The notes under the pieces were generated by a model. It saw nothing but the letters and a program-made list of their open reading frames with translations. It searched no databases and was not told the origin of the DNA. A program made the position numbers and the translations under genes. Positions 25,621 through 34,122 of a stretch of 59,584 nucleotides of DNA are shown here, one piece after another (position 1 is the first letter of the stretch; every line of letters starts with the position of its first letter). Source of the stretch: Bradyrhizobium centrolobii (GTDB lineage: Bacteria; Pseudomonadota; Alphaproteobacteria; Rhizobiales; Xanthobacteraceae); the NCBI RefSeq assembly GCF_001641635.1, contig NZ_LUUB01000080.1, positions 289,905 through 349,488 of the forward strand, in the 5' to 3' direction.

Positions 25621-26061
25621 ATGTTCGCTAGATTCGCCGCACTCACAGTCCTTCTGGGCACGCTGCTCGGCGTGACCGCCGCCCATGCGCAGAGCACTGA
25701 CGCGAGCGGGACCTGGCTGACCCAGGCGGGCGATGCACGCGTAAAGATCAGCAAATGCGGCGGCGGCATCTGCGGCGTCATCGTCTGGCTGCGGGAGCCC
25801 TACGACACAGCGACCGGCCAGCCAGCCACCGACAGCAAGAACCCCAATCCCGCGCTCGCCCGGCGCCCGATGATCGGCTTGCCGCTGTTCAGCAGCATGC
25901 AGCCCACGAGTCCAAACAAATGGTCGGGCCAGATCTACAATGCCGACGACGGCAGCACCTATGCGAGCAGCATCACCGTGACCGGCGCGGAAAGCCTGCG
26001 GGTCGAAGGCTGCGTCGGCGCGCTCTGCGGCGGTGAGACCTGGAGCCGTGTCGGGCGCTAG
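25621..26061 (+). CDS. DUF2147 exported protein
   Basis: A 146-residue exported protein. The signal is MFARFAALTVLLGTLLGVTAAHA-Q. The mature part has DASGTWLTQAGDARVKISKCG, CGVIVWL, PMIGLPLF and KWSGQIYNADDGSTYASS, the standard pattern of DUF2147. Four cysteines (KCGGGICG and GCVGALCGG) could form disulfides. The start is the ATG at 25621 because the signal peptide begins there. Function of the family is unknown; a periplasmic carbohydrate or lipid-binding beta barrel has been proposed. Confidence 0.87.
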   Translation: MFARFAALTVLLGTLLGVTAAHAQSTDASGTWLTQAGDARVKISKCGGGICGVIVWLREPYDTATGQPATDSKNPNPALARRPMIGLPLFSSMQPTSPNKWSGQIYNADDGSTYASSITVTGAESLRVEGCVGALCGGETWSRVGR

Positions 26062-26099
26062 AACATGATGAAGCTAGATTCGGTTGGCTGTGCGAGGTT

Positions 26100-26310
26100 C
26101 ACCTCTCCCCATCGGGGAGAGGTCGGATTGCACCTGGCGATGCGAAGCATCGTCCAGTGCAATCCGGGTGAGGGGCCGCAGCGATCGGTGAGACCGTAAT
26201 CCCTCACCCGGATCGCATCTACCGATGCGACATAGCCGAAGCTTCGCTTCGGCGTCCTTAATTCAAGAACGGCCGCCAAAGGCGGCCTCTGCCTCTCCCT
26301 ACGGGAGAGG
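26100..26310. repeat. Composite palindromic intergenic repeat, type C with inner hairpins
   Basis: Outer arms CCTCTCCCCATCGGGGAGAGG and CCTCTCCCTACGGGAGAGG enclose smaller palindromes (GGCGATGCGAAGCATCG, CCGAAGCTTCGCTTCGG, GGCCGCCAAAGGCGGCC). It separates the convergent DUF2147 and DUF3095 genes. The arrangement looks like several repeat modules joined together. Confidence 0.75.
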
Positions 26311-26366
26311 TAATTCGAGTTCCGGGCTCGCACAGATTCGACCAAAACTCATCTCGATTTGCTCGC

Positions 26367-27512
26367 TCACACCATCATCGCCTTCAAGGCCGTTGCTGCC
26401 GACGCATAGCCGCCCCGCGCGCCGTCGATGAAATGCACGTGGTCGCTGCGCAGCGCCGACGGCGTGAAGCAGGTCATCATCGCGGCGTCCTGCCGGTGCA
26501 ATCCGTAGCGCACGACGCCGTCGCGCGCGCCGGCGGCGAGGCGCTCGCTGAGCGAACGATCGAGCTCCGGCGTGCAGTCGAGGATCATGCGCAGGCCGTC
26601 GTCATATTTGCGGAAGTCGGAATTCTCGACCACCTGCCGCTTGTAGAGCTTCGGCGCGAAGCCGCCGATCTTGATGTCGAAGCGCATGATCAGATAAGCG
26701 AACAGCGTGTACATGAGCACGCCGGCGCGGCGCTTGAACAACGGCCCGCCGCGCGCCGCCCGCGCCTCATAATCGAGCCCCTGCGGCGGCCATTTCAACG
26801 GCGGCCCCTGCGGCGGAACGGGACGGCCGGCATCCGGACTGCGCTCCACGAGGTGGATCACATCCTCGATCACCTTCCGGAACGCGAGCGGATCGGCGCT
26901 GCGCGCCGGCACTACCAGTATCGACAGGATCAGGCCGCGCGCGGCCGGGATCTCCTCGAAGCGACAGGAAAGACCCGAGAGATCCGGCTGCGTGCCTACG
27001 GGCGCCTGGGCGACCGCGAACTCGCCCCGCTTCATCGCGGCTTCGGCCCAGCCTAGCCCGCCGCCGGAGAACATCGCATAGGACAGGTTCGCCGACGGGC
27101 CAAAGCGCGCAACGCGGACATCGAGGCCCTGCGCGCGAATGGCGCTCACCGGCACCAGCGCAACGCGCATCTTCAGATCGAGATCTTCCCTGACCCAGAG
27201 GGCGGTCGCAGCCAGCGCCTCGCGGGCGCGATCGAGATCAGCTTGCGCGACCGCAAAGCTCGCGCCGTCGCCGCCGAACACGAAGGGGAATTCCCGCCCC
27301 TCCAGCGCGTTGGTCACGGACGCGATCACCGCGGCCCCGGCCATGTTGACCGCCTTGTAGCGCTGCGCCGCGATCGCCTTGGTGGAGTCGACGATGTCGG
27401 CGACGCCAACCGTCCAGTCATCCGGCAGCGGCGAATAGAGGGCGGGGTCCATCAGGCTGGTGAAGCCGCGGAAGACGGGGATGCTGCCGTAGAAGGATTC
27501 GCCTGATGTCAT
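26367..27512 (-). CDS. DUF3095 family protein
   Basis: A 381-residue cytosolic protein. Residues 30-110 resemble a nucleotidyl-cyclase-like fold: WTVGVADIVDSTKAIAAQRYKAVNMAGAAVIASV and EFPFVFGGDGASFAV follow the class III cyclase pattern (metal Asp in VADIVDST, FGGDGxxF), though the full set of catalytic residues is not clear. DUF3095 covers the whole protein. The ATG at 27512 has no strong ribosome site; upstream in-frame codons read as low-quality sequence. It shares a divergent promoter with the RHH-like gene. A signalling enzyme or degenerate cyclase is possible. Confidence 0.8.
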   Translation of the reverse strand: MTSGESFYGSIPVFRGFTSLMDPALYSPLPDDWTVGVADIVDSTKAIAAQRYKAVNMAGAAVIASVTNALEGREFPFVFGGDGASFAVAQADLDRAREALAATALWVREDLDLKMRVALVPVSAIRAQGLDVRVARFGPSANLSYAMFSGGGLGWAEAAMKRGEFAVAQAPVGTQPDLSGLSCRFEEIPAARGLILSILVVPARSADPLAFRKVIEDVIHLVERSPDAGRPVPPQGPPLKWPPQGLDYEARAARGGPLFKRRAGVLMYTLFAYLIMRFDIKIGGFAPKLYKRQVVENSDFRKYDDGLRMILDCTPELDRSLSERLAAGARDGVVRYGLHRQDAAMMTCFTPSALRSDHVHFIDGARGGYASAATALKAMMV

Positions 27513-27810
27513 CGCGTGGTGCCGGATGTTGGAACGCGTCCGAAAGAGATACGTGGCAGGATCGATCCGGGGTTCGCCGGCCGGCGCGCCCTCGACGTCC
27601 CGATCTTTGGCCGAAACAGGCGCGGACAACAAGATCGCGCCGCGCCGGCAATGCCGCAGCCGCTCTTTGACCGGCATCAAACAGCCAGCCTGAGACGTCG
27701 CTTACTATTCGGTGGTTTGAAGGGATGGTTGGGATGATCGAGGTGTCCGACTTCGGTAACAAGGATTCGACCTCTCCGGTGCGCGGGCGGGGGTCGACGC
27801 GATCAGCGCC

Positions 27811-28119
27811 GTGAAGATGCCGGCGGGGCTGACGGCCGCCGTCGATGCCTGGGCCGAGGCCCATCAACTGGTGCGCTCGGATGCGATCTGCAGGCTGGTC
27901 GAGCTCGGCCTGAAGCGTGCGCCCGCAGCGCCGCCGCCATCCAGCGCAACGATCGCATCCGACTTTGCCAGGATCGAGGAGCGCGCGGTGCACGAGATCG
28001 ATCGTCTGCTCGATCCCGCGCTGCCTGCGGACGAGCGCGAGCGCCGCATTCGCCGCCTCACCGAGGGGCCGCCGGAATTCTCACACGAGCGGATTGATCT
28101 GCCGAAGGTGCGGACGTGA
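27811..28119 (+). CDS. RHH-like small protein, 5' end possibly frameshifted
   Basis: A 102-residue protein (GTG at 27811). Residues 3-35, MPAGLTAAVDAWAEAHQLVRSDAICRLVELGLK, read like a ribbon-helix-helix DNA-binding unit; the remainder is a charged helical tail. An upstream frame from an ATG at 27734 (26 residues) ends with a TGA that overlaps this GTG by two bases. Shifting the frame by one base there would join it to the RHH segment as one longer chain. The gene could be a coupled pair, a frameshifted gene or a short protein as is. Role is likely an antitoxin-like or transcriptional regulator, but no toxin neighbour is seen. Confidence 0.6.
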   Translation: MKMPAGLTAAVDAWAEAHQLVRSDAICRLVELGLKRAPAAPPPSSATIASDFARIEERAVHEIDRLLDPALPADERERRIRRLTEGPPEFSHERIDLPKVRT

Positions 28120-28215
28120 GGTGCCGATGCGCTAGTTGACCTCCTGCTCGAAGAGCGGCGCTACGGTGCTGCTTGCCGAGGGTAAGAGGTCCTACACAGG
28201 ATCTCATCGCTTTGC

Positions 28216-28893
28216 TCACTCTGCCGCCTTCGACGGATTCCAGACCCCTGCAGGCGACGGCAATGAGGGCATCAAGCTTGCACCGGCAAAGCCTGCCATT
28301 TGCGTCGAGATTTCGCAAATCTCCTGCACCGAGCGCTGCATGGATAGGCGGGGATAGGTCTCGGCCAGCGTCGCAGAGGTCGCGGCGTGCGCGGCCGCGG
28401 GATCGTCGAGCACCGCCTCGACGGCGGCAGCGATGCTGTCGGCATCCTGAGCGAAGCTGAAACGGGACAGACGCGGGAAATTCTCTCTTGAAAAACTGTC
28501 GGCGTCGAAGATCGGCACGGTTGAGGCGCCGAGCGCGAAGAACACCCGGTCATGCACCGAGAGCTCGACATTGGGATTGAGGGAGACTGCGGCAAGATAG
28601 GTGCCGAGATTCTCGCGTAGCGTTTCGAACGGCATCGCACCAAGGAAACGGGCATGGCGAGTCTCGGCCTTGAAGTCGTCCCAGCCGCCACCGATGAAAT
28701 CTACCGGATAGTTCGAAAGCACCGCCCCCACCTCGCGGGTGCGGCAGAAGCTAGCTGCGCCCGCCGCGATGGTTGGTTGAGCCGTCGGTTCGGCGTGCAA
28801 GCGCACGCGCTGCGCACCCTGCCAAAGCGGCGGTGCCGATTCGTATCGTCGAAGCGACCGATAAGTTGCCAGTAGGCCTGGGCACGGGCCCAT
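28216..28893 (-). pseudogene. Glycosyltransferase C-terminal remnant (CgeB/GT1-like)
   Basis: The frame gives 225 residues. The region from about residue 58 resembles the C-terminal nucleotide-sugar domain of GT1/CgeB-like enzymes: YPVDFIGGGWDDF, NLGTYLAAVSLNPN, VELSVHDRVFFALGASTVPIFD. The N-terminal acceptor domain is missing; the first 55 residues are low in family character and rich in Ala and Arg. It is likely a 5'-truncated remnant, though translation of a short product is possible. It lies 10 bases after the small gene at 28903. Confidence 0.5.
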
Positions 28894-28902
28894 CCGCGAA
28901 GA

Positions 28903-29103
28903 CTAGTGCAGCTTCTCATCCTGCGGTTTGCGCAATGCGGAGGCCGGCACGTCGTGACAGCCCACAAGGTGCACGAATTGCTGCGGATACATTTCGTGGC
29001 CGTGACCACCGGAATTCTGATGCGACATCGGCTGGCAGTTGATCTCGCCCGGCTTCGCGCGAGATTGCTCTGCCGAGACCCGGTCCTGGTTCGAAGTGGC
29101 CAT
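28903..29103 (-). CDS. Small soluble protein, unknown function
   Basis: A 66-residue hydrophilic protein starting MATSNQDRVSAEQSRAKPGE, with a CAGGGAGCAGTCC site before its ATG at 29103. The centre is His/Gly/Asn-rich (HQNSGGHGHEMYPQQ), then FVHLVGCHDVPASALRKPQDE. There is no membrane span or export signal, and no recognised family. The good ribosome site supports it as a real gene. Confidence 0.55.
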   Translation of the reverse strand: MATSNQDRVSAEQSRAKPGEINCQPMSHQNSGGHGHEMYPQQFVHLVGCHDVPASALRKPQDEKLH

Positions 29104-29229
29104 GGACTGCTCCCTGTCGATTAGGGCAGATCGATTGACGTAACCCAACCGATTGCGGGGCATCTTACGACCAAATCCGGTGAAATGAAATTGAGCCGGA
29201 TCAACTCAACTGCGGCGGCGAGGTTCCGC

Positions 29230-29952
29230 CTACGCGGTATTCCCCGCGTCGATCGTGAACACGGTGCCGGTCACGTTGCGACCGCCTTCGCCGAGCAGGT
29301 ATTCCACCATGCGCGCGACGTCGTCCGTCTCCGGCAGCCGTCGCAACGCGCTGCGGCCGGCGATGCGCTTGCGTCCCTCGTCGGACAGATTGTGCGTGAG
29401 CTCGGTGTCGATGAAGCCCGGCGCGATCGCGTTCACGGTGATGCCGAGCTTGCCGACCTCGCGCGCGAGCGAGCGGGTGAAGCCGGTTGCGGCCGCCTTG
29501 GTCGCACCGTAGACAGAGAGGCCGTTATAGCCGGTGGTGGCGATGATGGATGAGATGTTGATGATGCGGCCCGCTCCATCCGCCATCATCTGGCGCGCGA
29601 CATATTTGGTGAGGATGATCGGCGACAGCACGTTGAGCTGCACCAGCGCCTCGATCTCGGAATTATGCATGGTGGCAAGCAGGCCCTCGGTGCCGAGGCC
29701 GGCATTGTTGATGAGGCCATAGATCGCGCCGAACTCGTCGCGCACGAGCTTTGCGAAAACCGGGATCGCATCGATCACGGCGAGGTCGCAGGCGCGGAAA
29801 TGCAGGCGGCCTTCGGACTCGCCGATTGCGGCCTTGAGCTCCTCGCTCTCGCGCCGCGCGGCGGCGATCACGTTGTAACCGGCGCCGACCAGGCGCGTGG
29901 CGATCGCAAGCCCGATACCGCGGCTGCCGCCGGTGACGAGGACGTTATGCAT
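29230..29952 (-). CDS. SDR family oxidoreductase, FabG-like
   Basis: A 240-residue short-chain dehydrogenase/reductase. The cofactor motif is VTGGSRGIGLAIA, followed by NNAGLG, the catalytic Ser in NISSIIATTG, and YGATK for the Tyr-Lys pair. PGFIDTEL completes the active site. The segment LNVLSPIILTKYVARQM is typical of beta-ketoacyl-ACP reductases. The ATG overlaps the end of the ligase gene by eight bases, so ACP, ligase and SDR form one translational unit. Reduction of a beta-keto acyl chain on the adjacent ACP is the natural inference. Confidence 0.88.
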   Translation of the reverse strand: MHNVLVTGGSRGIGLAIATRLVGAGYNVIAAARRESEELKAAIGESEGRLHFRACDLAVIDAIPVFAKLVRDEFGAIYGLINNAGLGTEGLLATMHNSEIEALVQLNVLSPIILTKYVARQMMADGAGRIINISSIIATTGYNGLSVYGATKAAATGFTRSLAREVGKLGITVNAIAPGFIDTELTHNLSDEGRKRIAGRSALRRLPETDDVARMVEYLLGEGGRNVTGTVFTIDAGNTA

Positions 29953-31327
29953 CGGTGCGCGCCAATTTGCCGGCCGGGGTGACGTCGAGCGTCTCGACGA
30001 AGCGGATCACCGCCGGCACCTTGTGCGAAGCGAGCTGCGCCCTGCACTGATCCAGGATCTGGTCGCGGATCTCCTTCGCCCGCGTCGGGTCGGTGCCGTC
30101 GGCGAGGATCACATCGGCCACGACGATACCACCCGTGATCGGGCTGCGCCGCGATTTCGCCCGCGACATCCGCACGTCGGGATGACGGTTGATGGCCGCC
30201 TCGATCTCCTCGGGATGAACCTTCAGCCCGCCGATGTTGATGATGCCGCCGCGGCGGCCTACGAAATAGTAGCGATCGCCGCGCAGCTCGACCATGTCGC
30301 CGCTGTCGACAAATCCGTCACCGTCGGTGAGCGCGGTGGCGTTGCGGCCGATATAAGCGTGGGCCGTGCGCGTCGAGCGGATGCGCAGCGAGCCGTCGAC
30401 GACTTTCATCTCGACGCCGTTGCGGTTGCCGAGATAGTCGGCCGGAAAGCCTTCGAGCCCGTCATTGACCGCGAAGCCGACGCCGGCTTCGGTCGAGGCG
30501 TAGGCATGGCCGACCGAGGCCGGCGGGAACGCCGCCTTCAATCCGTCAAGCACCGCCTGGTCAGCGATCTCGCCGGACAGGCGAACGTAGCGCGGCGCGA
30601 ATTGCGCCGCCGAGCCGCTCATCAGCAGCTTGCGCCAATGCGAGGGCGTACCGGAGATGTGGGAGACTGCGCGCGCATTCAGCCGCGCGACGTGATCGGC
30701 GAGCGCCTCATGCGGGTCCGACAGCACCATCGAGCCGCCGGAGAGGATCGCGCGGAGGAAGATCTGCAGGCCGCCATAGCGGCGAATGTCGTAGAACGTG
30801 GCCCATACCGGCGCAGGTCCGCGCGCGGGGCCTTCGGCGACGATCGCGCCGGTCAGCGCTTCCAGCGTATGGCCGACGATCTTCGGCACGCCTGACGTAC
30901 CCGAGGTGAGCATCAGCCATTCGGTGGCGCGCTCAGTCTGAACTGGTGAGGCCGACGCGAGCGGCAATTGTGCGGTGACGATCAGCGCGACGCCGCTATC
31001 GGTCCAGCGCGCCGGCTCGTCGGTGACGACGGCATCGATCCCGGCATCAGCGATCAGCGCGTCGAGATGCGCCGGGTTGAGATCCGGCGGACACAGCAGC
31101 ATGCGACGGGCGATGCCGTCGAGCTCGATCATGGCAAGGCCCGAGCGGAGCTGATCGGACAGTTTGAGCAGCACTGCGCGGCCAGACAGTTGGCGCAGGC
31201 GGCCGCCCAAAACCGTCTGCGACAGGATATCCGTCAGCGACACGCTAACGTGCGCGTCCGACAGGGTGCGGCCCTTCAGCTCAGCGCCGAGATGGTCGCG
31301 GAGCGCAAAGATCTCACGCGGGGACAT
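29945..31327 (-). CDS. Short AMP-forming acyl ligase (ANL superfamily)
   Basis: A 460-residue adenylate-forming enzyme from the ATG at 31327, which overlaps the ACP gene by 14 bases. The P-loop-like TSGTSGVPKIVGHT, the A5 motif YASTEAG, the A7 DSGDMVELRGDRYYFVGRRGGIINIGG and the terminal catalytic Lys in TPAGKLART are all present. It is shorter than most acyl-CoA synthetases (500-560), with a reduced N-terminal domain. With a free-standing ACP immediately upstream, loading of an acyl group on that ACP is more likely than CoA ligation. That is inference from context. Confidence 0.85.
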   Translation of the reverse strand: MSPREIFALRDHLGAELKGRTLSDAHVSVSLTDILSQTVLGGRLRQLSGRAVLLKLSDQLRSGLAMIELDGIARRMLLCPPDLNPAHLDALIADAGIDAVVTDEPARWTDSGVALIVTAQLPLASASPVQTERATEWLMLTSGTSGVPKIVGHTLEALTGAIVAEGPARGPAPVWATFYDIRRYGGLQIFLRAILSGGSMVLSDPHEALADHVARLNARAVSHISGTPSHWRKLLMSGSAAQFAPRYVRLSGEIADQAVLDGLKAAFPPASVGHAYASTEAGVGFAVNDGLEGFPADYLGNRNGVEMKVVDGSLRIRSTRTAHAYIGRNATALTDGDGFVDSGDMVELRGDRYYFVGRRGGIINIGGLKVHPEEIEAAINRHPDVRMSRAKSRRSPITGGIVVADVILADGTDPTRAKEIRDQILDQCRAQLASHKVPAVIRFVETLDVTPAGKLARTDA

Positions 31328-31559
31328 TTTCGTAGGCCCGCACGAAATCGCCCACCGTGGCGGGGAACGCTGCGTCCTCGGAAATGGTGAAGGGATCGAC
31401 GCCGGTCTCATCCTCCAGGCGCGCGACCAGGATCGCGAAGGCGAGCGAGTCGAAGCCCGTCTCGTGCAGGGACAGCTCGTCCGAGAGTTCGGGAAGCGTG
31501 ACGTGCTGCTCTTTGGCGATCTGCTTGATCGCTTCAATGACCTTTAACCTTACCGACAT
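31314..31559 (-). CDS. Free-standing acyl carrier protein
   Basis: An 81-residue ACP. The phosphopantetheine Ser lies in TGFDSLAFAILVARLE, the DSL motif flanked by acidic helices. Typical features are a hydrophobic helix 1 (VRLKVIEAIKQIAKEQ) and the ending TVGDFVRAYENV. It is not the housekeeping fabF-linked ACP, because there are no other fab genes here. The gene is first of the ACP-ligase-SDR unit. The start at 31559 (MSVRLKV) is chosen because upstream in-frame sequence is repeat-derived and lacks ACP character. Confidence 0.9.
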   Translation of the reverse strand: MSVRLKVIEAIKQIAKEQHVTLPELSDELSLHETGFDSLAFAILVARLEDETGVDPFTISEDAAFPATVGDFVRAYENVPA

Positions 31560-31778
31560 GGCTGGCTCGCTTTTCGTTATCGATCGTTCGTGTTGCGGCG
31601 GCTCTTGATGACCGCCTCCCCATGGCCCACGTTGTTTACCGGAGAGAAGTAAATGGCTTCTTGGACAATTCAGATAAAATTGGACCCATCTCCGAATTTG
31701 CTGCGCTCGTGTTGCGATTCCTTGAGATGCGCGATGTGAGGCCAGCGGACGGACGTGAGGCGGGCACCACACCCGCAT

Positions 31779-31932
31779 TCCCTCCCCCCTTGCGGGGGAG
31801 GGGCAGGAAGGGGGTGCCACACGGCACGCTCTCTCTGTTGAACGCAGAGGCGCTGCGTGTTTGAGACGACGGATAGACCTTTTCCTGGGCTACCCCCCTC
31901 CCCAGCTCTCCCTCGCAAGGGGGGAGGGAGCG
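31779..31932. repeat. Dispersed ~155-bp palindromic element, type C2 (copy 1)
   Basis: Arms CCTCCCCCCTTGCGGGGGAGG and CCCTCGCAAGGGGGGAGGG enclose a core containing GGTGCCACACGGCACGCTC. The same arms and core occur at 39877-40034. It lies in the 411-base gap between the ACP and long-chain acyl-CoA synthetase genes (31560-31970), which otherwise shows only a doubtful 28-codon frame. Confidence 0.8.
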
Positions 31933-31970
31933 CACCGTGATCGCGGTGAGCGCGTGAGCTCATCATTCCT

Positions 31971-33785
31971 CTACAGCCTGATCGCGCCGTCCACGATCTG
32001 CGCATACGTCTCGGAATCCATTGCGACATAAGCGCCGGATTTCGGATCCGCCATGAACAGCGGATCGGAGACCGCGCTCGGGTCAAATCCCTCGCGCGCA
32101 AGCGCGCCCTTCTTCTGCTTGAACGTCTCGGTCGCGTCGAGCTCGCGCGAGATGCGGATGAAGACGGGGCGGGCATAGGCCGGCAGGCGCCGTGCGAGAT
32201 GCGCCGGCAGCGCGGTGATGTCGAACCCTTCGTTCACGACGACTGCGCTCATGCCGGCGCGGCCGTCGGTGCCGGGAATGCTGACGCCGTAGGTGGTGGC
32301 GTCGACCACGCCGGTGAAATCGCGTACGGCGTCGTTGACCTCCGACGTCGCGACGTTCTCGCCCTTCCAGCGGAAGGTGTCACCGATGCGGTCGACGAAG
32401 TGGAAGAAGCCCTTGTCGTCGATCCGCATCAGATCGCCGGTGCGGAACCACGCATCGCCCTTGGCAAAGACATCGCGAAGAATCTTCTTCTCGGTCTCGC
32501 CGGCATCGGTGTAGCCCTCGAAGCGGCCGCCGCCCTCGTCCGCCGTGCCGATGCGGCCGATGGCTTCGCCGGTCTCGCCGCGGGCGCTGGCGACGCAGAA
32601 GCCTTCTTCATTGCGCAGCGGCGCACCGCTGTCGGGATCGAGCTTGACGAGGCTCGCGGGGAAGCGATGCGCGAGCAGTGGCGGAATGCGGCCGATCGCG
32701 CCCGGCTGGCCCTCGACATTGAACAGCGAGAAGTTTCCTTCCGTCGCGGCGTAGAATTCGAGGATGCGGGGAATGGAAAAGCGCGCCTGAAAATCTTCCC
32801 AGATGTCGCCGCGCAGGCCGTTGCCGCAGATCAGCCGCAGGCGATGGCGGTTCTCGTATTCCGACGGCGGCGCCTTCAGCAGATAGCGGCAGAGCTCGCC
32901 GATATACTGGAACAGCGTGCAGTCGTGCCGCACGATTTCGGGCCAGAAGTTCGAGGCCGAGAATTTTTCCGCAATCACCACCGATCCGCCTGCGGCGAGC
33001 ATGCTGCAGGGCGCGACGATGCCGCCGACCGAATGGAACAGCGGCAGGCAGTCGTACAGGCGATCCTGCGGCGCCGCACCGGTAAGGCCGGCGAACCAGA
33101 AACCCCAGTTGAGGATGCGGCGGTGGCTGATGCTGGCCGCCTTCGGCTGGCCTGTCGTGCCGGAGGTGTAGATCAGCAGCGCGCGATCATCGATGGTGAC
33201 GCCGCCGTGCTCCTCCTGCGAGAGCGGACCGTCGTCGATCGCTGTGAGCGCAACGTCGATGGCGCGCTCGCCGCGGGCGTCGCCATGGATCCAGATCTTG
33301 GCCTGCGTCTTCAGATGCGGCGCCGCGCCGTCCAGGATCTCCGCCAGCTCATGGGCGATGATGATGTGCGAGGGCTTTGCGACATCGATGCAATGCGCGA
33401 GCGACAGCCCGACGAGCTTGGTATTGATCAGCGCGACTACGCCGCCGACCCGGCTGATGCCGAGCCAGGCGGCGAGATAGTCGATGCCATTCGGCATGAT
33501 CAGACCGACGGTGTCACCCTTGGTGACGCCGACCAAGCGCGCCCAGCGCGCATAAAGATTGATGCGCTTCGACAGTCCCTCATAATCGAGCCTTGCGTCG
33601 TCGGTAACCAGCGCGGCGCGGTCGGGCTGGCGCAGCGCCCAATCATCGACCACATCGGCGAACAGGCGACCCGGCAGCGTCTCGATGCGCGCGGTGAGCT
33701 CGATCGCCTTCAGCCAGATCTTTGAAGCCGAGGGCGCGCGCGCGGCTTTCGGCTGCTCGATGACGCCGGTGATCATGTCGTTCAT
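31971..33785 (-). CDS. Long-chain acyl-CoA synthetase (FATP/VLACS-like)
   Basis: A 604-residue AMP-forming fatty-acyl-CoA synthetase. The AMP motif is LIYTSGTTGQPKAASISHRR; YAATEGN and FRTGDLMRIDDKGFFHFVDRIGDTFRWKGENVATSEV match the FATP/FadD6 branch, and the C-terminal catalytic Lys is in TETFKQKKGAL. Length is normal. It activates long-chain fatty acids at the membrane. It is on the same strand as the ACP-ligase-SDR unit, 411 bases upstream, so it may or may not be co-transcribed. The product could be a source of acyl chains for that unit. Confidence 0.92.
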   Translation of the reverse strand: MNDMITGVIEQPKAARAPSASKIWLKAIELTARIETLPGRLFADVVDDWALRQPDRAALVTDDARLDYEGLSKRINLYARWARLVGVTKGDTVGLIMPNGIDYLAAWLGISRVGGVVALINTKLVGLSLAHCIDVAKPSHIIIAHELAEILDGAAPHLKTQAKIWIHGDARGERAIDVALTAIDDGPLSQEEHGGVTIDDRALLIYTSGTTGQPKAASISHRRILNWGFWFAGLTGAAPQDRLYDCLPLFHSVGGIVAPCSMLAAGGSVVIAEKFSASNFWPEIVRHDCTLFQYIGELCRYLLKAPPSEYENRHRLRLICGNGLRGDIWEDFQARFSIPRILEFYAATEGNFSLFNVEGQPGAIGRIPPLLAHRFPASLVKLDPDSGAPLRNEEGFCVASARGETGEAIGRIGTADEGGGRFEGYTDAGETEKKILRDVFAKGDAWFRTGDLMRIDDKGFFHFVDRIGDTFRWKGENVATSEVNDAVRDFTGVVDATTYGVSIPGTDGRAGMSAVVVNEGFDITALPAHLARRLPAYARPVFIRISRELDATETFKQKKGALAREGFDPSAVSDPLFMADPKSGAYVAMDSETYAQIVDGAIRL

Positions 33786-33973
33786 TCTTTCGGGCCGTCT
33801 CTGCGTGGTCCGGCAACTTAGACCGCGGGCCCTGCCCAGGTGTTAAGAGACAAGGTAAAACTCGGTTAGCTCACGATTAACTCCAGTCATCCTTTACCAA
33901 GCCGACGGGAACGGCGTGCGAGGCGGCGGGATTCTTGCGATAGCAGCTCCAGTCACTCGGGCACGCCGCGCGT

Positions 33974-34107
33974 GTCCCTCTCCCCGCTTGCGCGGGGGGA
34001 GGGTCAGGGTGAGGGGGAGTCTCCACAATTTCGGTGACAGACGACTTGCGGAGACTCCCCCTCACCCGGCGCTTCGCGCCGACCTCTCCCCGTAAGCGGG
34101 GCGAGGT
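33974..34107. repeat. Palindromic intergenic repeat, type C3
   Basis: Arms CCCTCTCCCCGCTTGCGCGGGG and CCTCTCCCCGTAAGCGGGG with inner arms GGGGGAGTCTCC and GGAGACTCCCCC. The 27-base stretch from GACTTGCGGAG to CACCCGG recurs at 50211-50237. It lies between divergent genes in the 336-base gap 33786-34122; the rest of the gap shows no gene and should hold both promoters. Confidence 0.75.
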
Positions 34108-34122
34108 GAACTGGAGGCCATC

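Noticed and set aside
31653..31739. 28-codon plus-strand frame with a good GGAGAGAAGTAA site
   Set aside because: The ribosome site is good, but the peptide (MASWTIQIKLDPSPNLLRS…) has no recognisable pattern and lies in the promoter region of the ACP gene. Not enough support to call it a gene.
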